Positions 12,701 to 22,162 of a stretch of DNA of 64,000 nucleotides are shown piece after piece. Each line of letters opens with the position of its first letter. The first letter of the stretch is position 1. A program made the position numbers and the translations under genes. Origin of the DNA: Onthophagus taurus (lineage: Eukaryota; Arthropoda; Insecta; Coleoptera; Scarabaeidae); NCBI RefSeq assembly GCF_036711975.1, contig NC_091967.1, forward strand, positions 17,422,001-17,486,000, in the 5' to 3' direction. The notes beneath the pieces were generated by a model. That model worked only from the letters and a program-made list of their open reading frames with translations. It made no database searches and was not told the DNA's origin.

Positions 12701-15700
12701 CTCGGGTTGTAAAGAACGTTAAAAGCTAAAATCTTTCCTGTCGTCAATCCCAAACTACAAGTTAAAATCCATGATGTGGTCCTCCCATTTCTTGTTTTTC
12801 CAATTCAGCACTTTAAAAGTAACATCGATTTGAACAAGATTTATAACATTCTTCTACTCATTTTATTTTATTGTAATCGTAAAGAATTACAAGTTCAAAC
12901 ACAAATATTTTGATTAAATTGATTATTGAATGCACTATTCATTTGTTACAGGAAAGATGTGCGTTTCCATGCACATGTCCATCACCACAAGAAATTTGCG
13001 ATGAATGTCTAGAATGTCCAAGACAACTTGGGGAACCATGCAGCGAAGATAGACCATGTGATATGCAAAAAGGTCTTACATGTAAATATTTACATGGTGA
13101 TACAGAGGGAACTTGTAGAGGTACGTGTTTTACAAACTTAGCCATAAGCATGTTTTCAAGTTATCTTGTAAAACCACTCGCTCTAAATCTGTCAAGATTC
13201 ATTTATTTTACCTATTGTTAAGCTTAAAACCGCGGTGTGCGTATATTCTGTAACACGTCTAAACGGGAAGAACACCTGCACTAGCTACCATAGAGAGACA
13301 GACGGGCGGTGTGGCAGCCAGCGAGCGATTTCCACGACGTAATATTTATGACTTGGGCATTGCCATTGTTGCAGAGTCCGGCGGCGTGCCATGCATCGTC
13401 TACAACAGGACGTACGAGCACGGGGAAACGTTCTCCCTGGACTGCAGGACACAATGTGCATGTCAGGTGAGATTTTATTCGTATGCCGTTTTCCTTCCCT
13501 GACACGTACTCTCCCGTTCCCAACGGCAGTATACAGCGAAAGGTAAAGGGAAAATTGAAAACTGCAACTCTTATCCAGGCTCCGGATAGCTGAAACATCT
13601 TTATGGTCCCATTGCAGATATGCGCAGACGTAAAAATCGCAATAGCATTCTTGAACGATGGACGTAAAGTCGAGCAAACAGTACTATATAGGTAGTATAT
13701 TCGTTGTAGAATAGGGTAACAAGAACGACAAGTTGAAAAGACCTCCTAACTTTCTTAAGTTTACTCAAATTTTGTTTTCATGTAAAACAGAATGGAAAAC
13801 CGTAAGTTGGATTTACTTGAACATAAATTATTCAAAATTATATTATTAAATTCTTGTTCAAATCTTCAACATTGATCACTAAGCAGTTTATTAATTACTT
13901 TTCTTTAACTACAAACATATTTACCTTAATTTGAAATAATTTTGTGACCATAAAGTTTGTAAATATTAAATTCAATATGTACGAATAGAAATACAGAAAT
14001 CTTATATATAAAATTGCCTCTCACGTAACTCTCGGAATGCAAGTAAGCCCAGTTTACGATATTGAAATTCTGTGAATTTTTTTGGCAAGAAATACTACCA
14101 TTTCGTGAATTTTAGAATGCATACTAAATCTGGTCTACTAGCCCCTTTAAACAGGTTTAAGGATATAAATTTACTTCTAAAATACCCAAAGTGGGGCGCA
14201 CCTGGTGGAAACTATGTAGGTAGCAGTATGTTTACGACGAACACCATCTGGCGTAAGAAAACTTACGATTTTATCAAAAAGTTCATACAATATTTTTAAG
14301 ATTCAAGATTACCATTAACCTCAGAAACAGCAATAACTAAATTGAGGTGTAATAATAGAATACTATAAATATGTAGCTTCCCTATCAATAATCTTGTAAA
14401 TACAATATCTACATATGGGAAGCTTTGTGTAATTTAGATAATTTCAATATATAAAATGTTTATTATACAGGGACGTCTTTATAATAAATATAAATTTATT
14501 TAAATATGTCACAAATACTTACATCTTTTATGCAGTAATAAACGACCTTTTTTTGAGTATTAATAAAAAAAATAATCTTGGCGGTTGCATGCTACTGCTA
14601 AGGTTGCTTTTAATCCCATTGAGTTTCCAAACTGATGTTTCGCCACTACAATTTATAATCAACAATGCCGCACACTTATGGCAATATTTGGAAATAAATC
14701 TTCTAACTTATGTGTGATTAAAATCCTTTTCTCTAGATTTTATATAATCAATGTCAGTGGTTTGAAATTTAACACAGTTTATAAGCAGAGTTGGGCAGTA
14801 GTTAACTACGTAGTCAACTACTTTTTGTGTAAAAGTAGTTGTATTCTAACTACTTTTGTTCTATTGGTAGTTATACTCGATTATTTTATGCTGGCATTGT
14901 TAACTACTTTAGGTATTTATGTTTATTTTAATTCCTTTTAAGTAATTTAACTACTTTTAAGACAGTTTAAGTACTTCCAAATATCTAGTATGTACTTATG
15001 TACACAAGCCGAATTAGAACCTATGGTTAGAACTTGCTTTAGAAGTACCAAAAGAATCTGACTTTTAAGCATAATTTATGTCTAACAGTTCAAACAGTTG
15101 TTAATTACTAACTAGAAACCTAGTTACCTTTAAAATAAGCTTTATATAATAAAAAGATGTTTATTTTATTTTGCATTTATTTATTTATTATTTATTTACC
15201 TTTTTATGCATTTTTGCAGTTGTAGGTACGGCATTGAGTTTTTAGGCCTCAAAAGTGCATTTTATTATGTAGTTAACAATGTAGTTAGATATTTAACTAC
15301 TAACTACTTCGTAGTTAGTAATCTAAGTATCATATTCTAAAAGTAATTTAACTACCAAGTAGTTAAACTACTTTTTGGTGAAAGTAGTTAATAATTATAC
15401 TCCACTACTTTTTTCAAGTAGTTTGCCCAGCTCTGTTTATAAACCACTCCTTCAGCGCTGACTGTAGTAAGATTATGTAAAAAGTCGAACTAAACATTGA
15501 TATTTTTGTAGTTTACAGATTCTTCAAGGTGAGATATTAATATATCTATAATTTGGTAAAATACCTCCACCTGAAATCTTTCCTTACGAAGGTCCTTCTA
15601 AAAATCTTACAAGGGAAGTAACACAACTGTGGCACGCCAAGAAGAAGAACATTACAACTTAGCCATCTATGTACGATGTGCGCAGCTCAGTGTAACATGG

Positions 15701-18688
15701 AAACAACAAGGTTCTTCCAATTTATTTAGAAAATGTATACATAGTTTTAGGTTTTAAACCACAACTGAAGTATAATGAAACAATTTTTTAGCCAGATAAG
15801 CTAAATAGTAACACTAGCACTGGAACTAACAGCAGACTTAGAACTAGAAACGTTTCGGATGGCATGTTGCAACGTTCTTCTTGGACTTTGGCGTCTGAAT
15901 GTTGTTTATACCAAGAAATGATCTGAGCCATAAAATGCTCCTCTTCTTGTTTTGACACCCAGGACGCCACTGGTAACTCTTTTGTCTATCATAGTGTGGT
16001 CTATTTGATTTTCTATACTTCTATCTGGTGATATCCATGTTGTTTTCTGGATGTTTCTGTGAATTAAACATATTTAGCTTACTGTCATATCTTTACTAGT
16101 GGCAATGTTAATTACGAATTCTTCATTGACATTACTTTTTCCGTGCAATTAGTGTTTTTTAAGTGTCTCCTTTACTGCTCCTTCTTTCCTAGTTTAAAGA
16201 ATTGTGAAACCCTTCTTTGACATCTTTTTTCTTACTTCTTTATGGGACAGTGAACATTTATTAGTATTATATTAAAGAAACAAGTGTTATACAATACTTT
16301 TAAAGTTATTGTCTACTATGAACGCCACGCTAAATTCTCTATTTCCCCCATCAATTCATATTTCCTTAGTTCGTCGAGCAATGCTATGTTCCGAATATAT
16401 ATTCCATATTTCTTTGCATGAATCGTATCCGAAAACTTCCTCCAGTGCGAAACATTTCTTTAGCACATTGCCCTAAACTCAAGAATCTGTAATTCTTACA
16501 ATTTCAGAAACGTGGTTAATATATTATCTGACCTCACGTAATTTGAACTTTAGCCTGCAACAACACAGTCATAACTCCTATAAAATGGAGAACGAAATGA
16601 GAGATTAACGTTAGTCAATCAGTTTTACCAGAAATGCATTGAGAGCTAAGCAATGAAATATAGAAAAACGCAGTCACCGGAGTTAATTCGGGTTTAAAAC
16701 TGCTTTTTCCGCAAGCCTGAGTTAATTTGTGGGACTTACAGTTTTGAATTTCTATATAAATACAACCGAATATACTCGTGTGCTTTTTCCTTTCACAGTA
16801 AAAAAGTTGCCATCGGTGAATAGCTGCTGTTCTGATTGAACATTACATATTTACATTTCAGTTGCCTAAATTTCTTCGTGCTTTTTTTATCTACCATTGA
16901 TACATAATATTGTGAATGAAATAAATAGATATGCTAAAAGTCATTATCGAAGCAGAGAAAAGACTTTGGTATAGCACAAATTTAAATAAAATTAAGGTGT
17001 TTTTGAGTATTTTACTTTTGCAAAGAATAGTTAAAAACCAGAATACTATTTTGGACTATTTTTTGAGCAAAATGATTGGGGAACGATTGGAGGTGATGAA
17101 ACAGTTTCTATTTATTTGATTTTTGTCCGAAAGTAATTGAACTCTCCATTGAAAAATACAAAACTACCAACATTTCAAGAAGAGGACGGCCATCTATCAT
17201 CTTAACACCATTGAAATTATCAACAAGACATTTTCCACCATTTGTGCTATCAACAGCAAAGAAAGAAAATGCAACTCGATACTGTTTCCTCTGCTCAAAA
17301 AAGAAGAATGAAAAGAGAAGATGCTGAATATCACATTGTTCTTTGTGTCATTGTGCGTTTTAAAATTTACCATGGTGCTAAATTTTAACTAAAAACTTAT
17401 TTTTTAATATTTTTTTAATCATTTTCCTGTTATTCCTTTCAAGATTTGTTCTGCCTAATATAAAGTTGTTCCTGATTGTTAAGTCTCACGTTAAATATTC
17501 ATGTTCTGTTACAGAACGGGACATACGGATGTTCCTCGTTGTGCCCACAGGAACACATATCACCGAAGGGGTCGTGTCGACATCCCAGGTTAGTGGATGT
17601 ACCGGGCCAATGTTGTAGAGAATGGATGTGTGATGGTCAAGCAGGTAGCAATATTTTATTCAATAGTATCCAGTAGGAGTAACGATGTAAATTTTTCTTT
17701 GATAGAACAGCCACCATCGTGTCAACCGGCGTTTTCGAAATGGTCGCCGTGTAACAATGATTGCGGCGGAGGTTTATCCGTACGTCGCTCTAATGTTAAC
17801 GCAAAATGCGAACCGGAAACTGTAACCCGAATCTGTCAAATTAGGAGGTGTGACGACGAACTTTCACCCATCATTTACCGCAACACGCAACACCACTTAA
17901 GGGTACGATTTATAACACTTTATTTTGCTTCGTTTAGTATTCGGAAATGATATTGAAAACGTTTCCAAAATACTCTTTAGTCTTTATATTGAAGGATATT
18001 CTTTTTTTCAATATTCATCCACTCAGTAAATTTGTAAATAAAAATGTTGGAATATTCTACTTCAACAAATGGAAAAACAAATGCGAAATCAATAATAATA
18101 AACCGAATTGTACTCGAAATTGTAGTAGTTCATATTTCGTTGTTGATGCCCAACTGCATATGAATTTAATTGGCTCTTATTGTTGTGTTGGGTAACCCAA
18201 CAAATAAGGTCAATGATATTCATGCCAGTAGCAAAAACTATTGACCTAATACATTCATCCCATCCATTTCAACTCATTTTCAGAGAGGACATGAATGCAA
18301 AGCCACACATCGTCTTAGTTCAGCTGTAAATTTCCGTTTTGGACCCTGCAAAAGCCGAAAGAGATTTAGACCGAAATTTTGCGGGCTATGTCCTGTACCT
18401 GGAATAATTTGCGAACCCATTCTAAGTACGACGGTAAAGGTGGAATTCCTTTGTGAAGGTACCCAAAAATCTGAGAATGTGAACGAGCTGCTTCCGGAAT
18501 ATCTTGAACCGGGTGAAGATGTTTGGCTTGATGAAACACCGCAGAAATGGTGGGATTCGGATTACAGGCTTCTTACCGTTTCTGTACAATGGGTCCTTAA
18601 GTGTCGGTGCGGACCAATTCCCGCGGATCCTACTTCAAGCAGTGGTGAAGTAATTTTGCACCGTGTCCATAGAACTGCCGCACCCTGA
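3620..18688 (+). CDS. Ccn: CCN-family matricellular protein gene (six coding exons)
   Basis: Predicted secreted, cysteine-rich matricellular protein of the CCN (CYR61/CTGF/NOV) family. Joining 3620-3730, 12952-13120, 13375-13466, 17515-17644, 17706-17902 and 18284-18688 gives 1104 nt and 367 residues; every junction is GT-AG and keeps phase. Domain order is signal peptide (about 1-20), IGFBP-like (38-93), VWC (94-168), TSP1 (about 171-215) and C-terminal cystine-knot CT (about 235-345), the full four-module layout of the family. Introns are 9.2 kb, 254 bp, 4.0 kb, 61 bp and 381 bp; the two long ones are filled with transposable elements. CCN proteins act outside the cell, binding integrins, proteoglycans and growth factors; that role is inferred from family. 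AATAAA signals follow at 18744 and 18879. A 5' non-coding exon is implied but not located. Confidence 0.93.
3731..4616. other. Start of CCN intron 1, no feature recognised
   Basis: AT-rich intron sequence between the first coding exon and the left inverted repeat of the Penelope-like element. No coding region or clear repeat was recognised. Confidence 0.5.
4617..4773 (-). repeat. Left inverted repeat of the Penelope-like element
   Basis: Runs from ggggaaggaatt to aaaatgtaaaaa and is the reverse complement of 6935-7090 with only a few differences. Animal Penelope-like elements often carry terminal repeats in direct or inverted orientation. The flanks outside the repeat also share an inverted AAGAGTTTAA/AAGTTTAA-like stretch, so the true repeat may extend further. 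Confidence 0.9.
5595..5810 (-). pseudogene. Harbinger/PIF transposase fragment
   Basis: The minus strand encodes KDLKFRTGISPQALSKIIPE followed by TCEAIYSALKKSYLKV, the N-terminal flank of Harbinger (HARBI1-like) transposases, then a weaker FNNHWSNCE-like stretch. None of the DDE residues is present. It sits inside the Penelope-like element, so it is either a nested insertion or a rearrangement. Confidence 0.6.
6935..7090 (+). repeat. Right inverted repeat of the Penelope-like element
   Basis: Begins tttttacatttt and ends ttattccatcccc; it mirrors 4617-4773. It contains CTGACGA at 7021 and GAAA at 7047 separated by a five-pair GATAA/TTATC stem. Confidence 0.9.
7021..7050 (+). ncRNA. Possible hammerhead-ribozyme-like core in the terminal repeat
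   Basis: CTGACGA (7021-7027) and GAAA (7047-7050) are the two conserved core boxes of hammerhead ribozymes, and between them GATAA (7029-7033) can pair with TTATC (7042-7046). Hammerheads are known from terminal repeats of Penelope-like elements. Against it, one unpaired A separates the first box from the stem, and I could not find helices I and III locally. The left repeat has the same core on the minus strand (4658-4687). Confidence 0.3.
7091..8225. other. Unassigned part of CCN intron 1
   Basis: Overlapping open frames on both strands near 7220-7556 have no domain I recognise and contradict one another, so neither is called. The rest is AT-rich and without an evident repeat. Confidence 0.4.
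8226..8860 (+). pseudogene. LINE reverse transcriptase 3' end relic
   Basis: The end of a non-LTR retrotransposon ORF2 in several frames. It shows STWG, then AEYCAPVW-like debris, then MRTISGCLKFT (8405), an RRKTARLKE stretch and IHEDLPYL. The final CDSLHK, stop, then QCDCGGPKQSILHIV (about 8760-8850) is the Cys-rich end typical of insect jockey/R1-like ORF2. Three or more frame changes and stops show it is dead. The clade cannot be fixed from this portion. Confidence 0.75.
8861..10149. other. Unassigned part of CCN intron 1
   Basis: AT-rich. The 131-residue frame at 9769-10164 and the 69-residue frame at 9195-9404 (both +) have no recognised domain, biased Ile/Leu composition and no supporting context, so they are not called as genes. 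Confidence 0.4.
10150..10660. pseudogene. Rearranged LINE relic with segments on both strands
   Basis: On the + strand 10165-10215 reads RRKKREHVNEQIDRM, and 10285-10390 reads KIRKISYPGHILRGFRYKILQL then EGRRGIG, the tail of an RTE/CRAFT-like LINE ORF2. On the minus strand 10640-10455 reads ASWFDKGYRKAIEGKD and then, after a frameshift, RRRIDNMCRRKKREH, which is the segment just before the RT domain. The same RRKKREH piece therefore appears in both orientations, so the locus is a rearranged pair of fragments. Confidence 0.6.
10661..11650. other. Strongly pyrimidine-rich tract
   Basis: For about 1 kb the + strand is dominated by T and C (the minus strand by purines), giving spurious Phe/Ser/Leu-rich frames on + and Lys/Asp/Glu-rich frames on minus (11433-11624). 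Short imperfect repeats such as caacattttcaa and catctagcatc recur. It may be the purine-rich coding strand of an old minus-strand LINE, but no domain is visible beyond the RRKKREH piece at its left edge. Confidence 0.4.
11651..12951. other. Unassigned 3' part of CCN intron 1
   Basis: AT-rich intron without a recognised gene or repeat, ending in the acceptor at 12951. Confidence 0.5.
12952..13120 (+). CDS. Ccn: CCN exon encoding the IGFBP-like module
   Basis: Acceptor ttgttacag, donor gtacgt. The exon enters in phase 0 and leaves in phase 1. It encodes 56 residues with ten cysteines, including CAFPCTCP, CDECLEC, QLGEPCSEDRPCD and KGLTCKY, which match the IGFBP module of CCN proteins. Vertebrate CCN modules have about twelve cysteines and a GCGCC motif; here that segment is shorter and reads ICDECLEC. 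The match to the QLGELC.E..PCD..KGLFC region is strong. Confidence 0.92.
13375..13466 (+). CDS. Ccn: CCN exon encoding the first half of VWC
   Basis: Acceptor ttgttgcag, donor gtgaga. The exon enters in phase 1 (completing a Glu codon) and leaves in phase 0. It encodes GGVPCIVYNRTYEHGETF and CRTQCACQ, the opening of a von Willebrand factor type C module. It lies 254 bp after the IGFBP exon. The open frame that begins upstream at 13311 is only the run of intron into this exon. Confidence 0.92.
13467..14785. other. CCN intron 3, unassigned part
   Basis: AT-rich intron sequence. Frames on both strands around 13281-13677 overlap the VWC exon and are shadows. A + strand frame at 14072-14299 has no recognised domain. 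Confidence 0.4.
14786..15435. mobile_element. hAT-type MITE rich in AACTAC/GTAGTT motifs
   Basis: A 650-bp non-coding element in CCN intron 3. It starts CAGAGTTGGGCA and ends in the inverted match TGCCCAGCTCTG, which are hAT-like termini. It is flanked by an 8-bp target duplication differing at one base: tttataag (14778-14785) and tttataaa (15436-15443). Subterminal zones on both sides carry more than fifteen copies of AACTAC or its complement GTAGTT, pointing in both directions; such arrays are where hAT transposases usually bind. No transposase frame is present, so it needs a helper in trans. Confidence 0.85.
15790..16070 (-). pseudogene. LINE endonuclease relic
   Basis: The minus strand reads TWISPDRSIENQIDHTMIDK, then a short linker and FYGSDHFLV, followed by a stop. 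This is the C-terminal part of the apurinic-type (EEP) endonuclease of RTE/CRAFT-like LINEs, keeping the IDH and SDH motifs. The flanking parts are decayed. The 60-residue frame 15970-15788 is an out-of-frame shadow of it. Confidence 0.8.
16071..17514. other. CCN intron 3, unassigned remainder
   Basis: AT-rich sequence up to the acceptor at 17514. No gene, repeat or domain recognised; short open frames near 16931-17119 have no support. Confidence 0.45.
17515..17644 (+). CDS. Ccn: CCN exon encoding the second half of VWC
   Basis: Acceptor ctgttacag, donor gtagca. The exon enters in phase 0 and leaves in phase 1. It encodes NGTYGCSSLCPQ and then VPGQCCREWMCDG, the diagnostic end of a VWC module. 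Together with the previous exon it gives the ten cysteines expected. The 4.0-kb intron separating the two halves of the module holds a hAT-type MITE and a LINE relic. Confidence 0.93.
17706..17902 (+). CDS. Ccn: CCN exon encoding the TSP1 module
   Basis: Acceptor tttgatag after a 61-bp intron, donor gtacga. The exon enters in phase 1 and leaves in phase 0. It encodes CQPAFSKWSPCNNDCGGGLS, then RRSNVNAKCEPE and RICQIRRCD, a thrombospondin type 1 repeat with WSPC and the six cysteines seen in CCN proteins. Confidence 0.93.
18284..18688 (+). CDS. Ccn: CCN terminal exon encoding the CT cystine-knot module
   Basis: Acceptor attttcag; stop TGA at 18686-18688. It encodes 135 residues. GHECKATHRL, FGPCKSRKRFRPKFCGLC and VKVEFLCEG match the CCN CT module, and WVLKCRCGP supplies the last knot strand. 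Two departures from the vertebrate pattern are visible. The usual adjacent CC pair reads IICEP, with one Cys. About 35 acidic, Trp-rich residues, including EYLEPGEDVWLDE and KWWDSD, sit between the two last strands. I cannot tell whether this is normal for the clade. Confidence 0.92.
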   Translation, partial: RGHECKATHRLSSAVNFRFGPCKSRKRFRPKFCGLCPVPGIICEPILSTTVKVEFLCEGTQKSENVNELLPEYLEPGEDVWLDETPQKWWDSDYRLLTVSVQWVLKCRCGPIPADPTSSSGEVILHRVHRTAAP

Positions 18689-20437
18689 GAAGAAAATCGA
18701 CTAAGAACGTATTTATACTTGGTCCTCATATCAAAAATAAGAAAATAAAACAAAATGTGAAAGAGGTAGAATGAAACCAATCAATCATTTTTGAATAAGT
18801 GAAATCTCTTAACGATTTATTTCTTTTCGGTGTGATATTTTACACGAGAAAAGAATTCGTTTGTTTTCGAAAAAATTAAATAAATATTTTTCGTGTAACA
18901 TATCATTAAGATTAGAAAATCCTTTCCAGAGACGTAATTACCAAAGACAAAAACCCTAACGATAACAATTATTTATTACGAATTCTTGTAGTCTCTGGTA
19001 AGGTGCGTTTTAAGAATCTCACTATATACAATATTTAAAAATATTATCTTGTGCCTTTTGATACTCGATCAAGATACGTGAAGAGAGATGGACATTGTTT
19101 GTGACATGCATGTTGGTACGTATTAAAAAATGGAAGAAAAAAAAATAATGTGTAAATATATTTCATAGGCGTACAACTTGTTAAATAATAACAATAAACG
19201 GATACCTAGTCTTATAAATTTAGAATGCGCGGGAGACGTCGATGTATACAAAAGAAGATGAAATAAAAAATAATAGATTATACGTGTTCTCTCTTTATAC
19301 ACATTTCGTACGGAATTTGCATGCAATGTATATTCTCCCGATCGATAATCTAAACTGACTATGGTTTGTTTGCAGATGACGGAAAGTTTGCATTATATTA
19401 GTATAATGGGCAAACAACTAACAGTATCCTAAAGTCAACCTTCATATTTTTTAAAATCTTTTTAATCCTTTAACGCACAATATTTTATTCAAATTAGTTC
19501 AAAATTTAAAACAGCTCTGGTTTAGAATAAACAAACAACCAATTTCAAAGAGAATAATATAACATTTCATACATTAAACTGCGTTAAAGGATTAATTCCT
19601 GTACAAAGCTAATAACTTAGAGCTTATTGTGACAATAGAAATTATGTAAAATAAGACAGTTTGGAAATAGTATCCGAAAAATAATAATATACGAATAAGA
19701 ATATATTGCATGCGAATTCTGATGTATTTATTCACGTGAAAGTTGGCTCAGATCACACCAACTCTGTTCTGGACATCGGGAAAGTCGTGATTGTAATACC
19801 CTGTTAGTAATATTTTGTTACCTGTTTCATATAATACATGTACATTTTTGCTATAAGTACCAAATAAAATGTAATTCACTAGGGTTATTTTCATTTTTTT
19901 AATATTAATTATCATAAACCTGCTATAATTTACCATTTATTTTGGTAAGTATTTAACAATTCATATTTATAAAGTGATGCTTAACAAAATAATAAAATAT
20001 AATTAATAATAAATCGTCATCAGAAACGTGTTAAAATATAAATTGTGAAATAAACGGGATATATGTATATAAAATACAAAACTGGTAGAGGTTGCTGAAT
20101 TATTAAAAACATATTTACGTTTATTCATATTTATCAAAGTTATTTAAAAATAATTGTATTTAAAATGATTTTAAATTTAGTGTATTTTAAAGATATAGTT
20201 GTTTTAGAGTGCGGATATTTTTGAAATACGCAGTCGCAGAACTTTTATCGATTAAAACGTTTCCTTATCCTTGCCATTGAACTTGCAACTTTTCACAATG
20301 TCAATGACATTTTATAATGGTTAATTTACAAACACCAATTCTTATTATATCTTTGATAAAAATTTGAATGTACTTCAAAAACTTTAATAAAGAATGTTTA
20401 GAAAGTAAAATGTACTTCTGAAACAACCATTAATATT
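18689..20437. other. CCN 3' UTR and downstream AT-rich sequence
   Basis: Follows the CCN stop codon. AATAAA at 18744 and 18879 are candidate polyadenylation signals; which one is used cannot be told. Beyond that the sequence is AT-rich with no recognised gene; short frames near 19123 and 19748 on the minus strand lack support. Confidence 0.5.
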
Positions 20438-20690
20438 AGTGATGGATCGGATAGCGATTTTGCGAAAAGCCGGATATCCGGTTATCCGGCATATCTATCC
20501 GGCCATTATGGTTATAACTTCTGGTGCATTTCTGAAGTGATACCCTACATTGCCATATCATTGCGATATTTGAATAAGAATGAAATTAAAAGAAAGCTGA
20601 TAAGATATGGCAACTTATTTGGATCCAAGATACAAAATTCACTTTTTTGATGCTGATTTAACTCACGAAGCAACTCTAAAAATTTTGAGC
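20438..20690 (+). pseudogene. hAT transposon remnant
   Basis: Starts with tagtgatggatcgg and a cluster of TATCCGG/CCGGATA motifs (about 20470-20505), which look like hAT terminal sequence. After a short gap the + strand at 20607-20690 encodes MATYLDPRYKIHFFDADLTH, matching the AT(F/Y)LDPRYK block of hAT (ZBED-like) transposases. Everything downstream of this block is missing and a different transposon follows. Confidence 0.65.
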
Positions 20691-20729
20691 AGGGCATTTT
20701 GAGATTTGAGCAGGGAAGAAAGACAAAAT

Positions 20730-21110
20730 ATGTGACTGCAAAATGGGTGTCCAGCACATTTTTCACATATTACACGTGAAGCTTTAGATCGGGATTATGC
20801 TGGGCGATGGATTGGAAGGGGAGGTCCAATTTCCTGGCCTGCCAGATCACCTGATTTAAATGCATGTAGAAATAGTAGCCAAGAAACCCTTTTAAGATGT
20901 AAAGAAAGTTTTAGTAGAAGGGTTAATAAATGTATAGAAGTGAATCAAAAACATAGGGTGCCATTTAAAAAATTAGTCCTTCATATGACCTTGAAAATAA
21001 AGCCAAGGTTAAAAAATGTTATCGTCATATAGTTTCCCCCTTCGCATAGAACAACTTTTGTTTTCGAGATAATCGCTTGTCTCACGTTAAATGGACCACA
21101 CTGTATATCT
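20730..21110 (+). pseudogene. mariner-like transposase 3' end remnant
   Basis: The + strand reads NGCPAHFSHITREALDRDYA, then GRWIGRGGPISWPARSPDLNA, the block of mariner-like transposases with the second catalytic Asp (here QNG for QDG, so lost) and the third in SPDL. A decayed C-terminal helix region follows, resembling ESFSRRVNKCIE, and the element ends near ttaaatggaccacactgtat, a terminus seen in this group of insect elements. Confidence 0.7.
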
Positions 21111-21671
21111 TCTCCATGATGTTTGAACAGCTACAGTAAAACTCGTTCGTTTCAAAGAGTTACGATAAGCGCACATGGGCAGCAGCGAATGCAGAAATTG
21201 TCATTCATTTTGCGGAAAATCGCCAGCGTTTTATTTGCTGTGTTCGGTGAATCGATTTGTTTTAGGGATTAGGCAACTGATTACAACGAAGGGATGTTTC
21301 AATGCTCGTAATTCCCATCTGTGGGCATCGGAGAACGCAAACTTGTAATGCCCAAAATCAATTTTTCGAATTTATACCTAGTCTTTCTAGAAAAAAATCT
21401 TTTGGAACTTTTTGAAGACGCTGACGTGTTTAGATATATTGAAACTTTTACTACTACTTCTCAAGGATAGCTACAAATAGAACCGCTTAAGGTATTAAGT
21501 CCTCAATAGCTAGAATGAATCATCCAGAATACTTGGAGCAGTGTACTTACGATGCAGATTGCTTAGGATATGATCCAAATTGTATTGTATTAACCTAAAC
21601 TCTCTCCATCCTTCGCCTCTCTACGACTTTAGTGAAGGCCCCCGTTGTCATATCGTCAGCCCAGAATTAAT
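21111..21671. other. Unassigned sequence
   Basis: No gene or repeat recognised between the mariner remnant and the next transposon. Confidence 0.4.
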
Positions 21672-22162
21672 TTGTTCTAAATCACATTTTGGTCCTTTTG
21701 AAGAAAATTACATTGAAAATATCAGCAAAAATAGCTTGTTCTAAATCTATTCAGACATTAGAATTTTATCTAGGTTCAAATCCAAATTTTTACTAAATAT
21801 TTGTTCTATATCCAAAATTTAGTTAATACTTTGAAAAATATGTTGTTCCTTATATGAACTCAGAATTATAATGTTCTATGAACCAAGTCCGTCATATTTT
21901 GTTCTAAATCCTCTCACTCTATACGATAACAAAATTGTGCTAAATTTTATCAAAGGCTAAATCGCTAAATTCATTCAATTTGTTTTGGGGATTTTGACAT
22001 TAAAAATCCGTAGTTTTAATAATTGATTCCGCCGCCAGGGGCGCCCTTATGTGCATTTCCGTCAACTGTCAATTCCTGCGTTATTAAATTTGAAAAAGTG
22101 ACATTTATTATTCTCGTTGTATTTTTGAGTGTTTTTTATATTAATAAGAACAAAACATAATA

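Noticed and set aside
13281..13677. 105- and 130-residue minus frames
   Set aside because: Antisense shadows of the VWC exon and its flanks.
15788..15970. 60-residue minus frame ending in a hydrophobic stretch, looking like a membrane anchor
   Set aside because: It is an out-of-frame reading of the LINE endonuclease relic, whose true frame shows IDH and SDH motifs.
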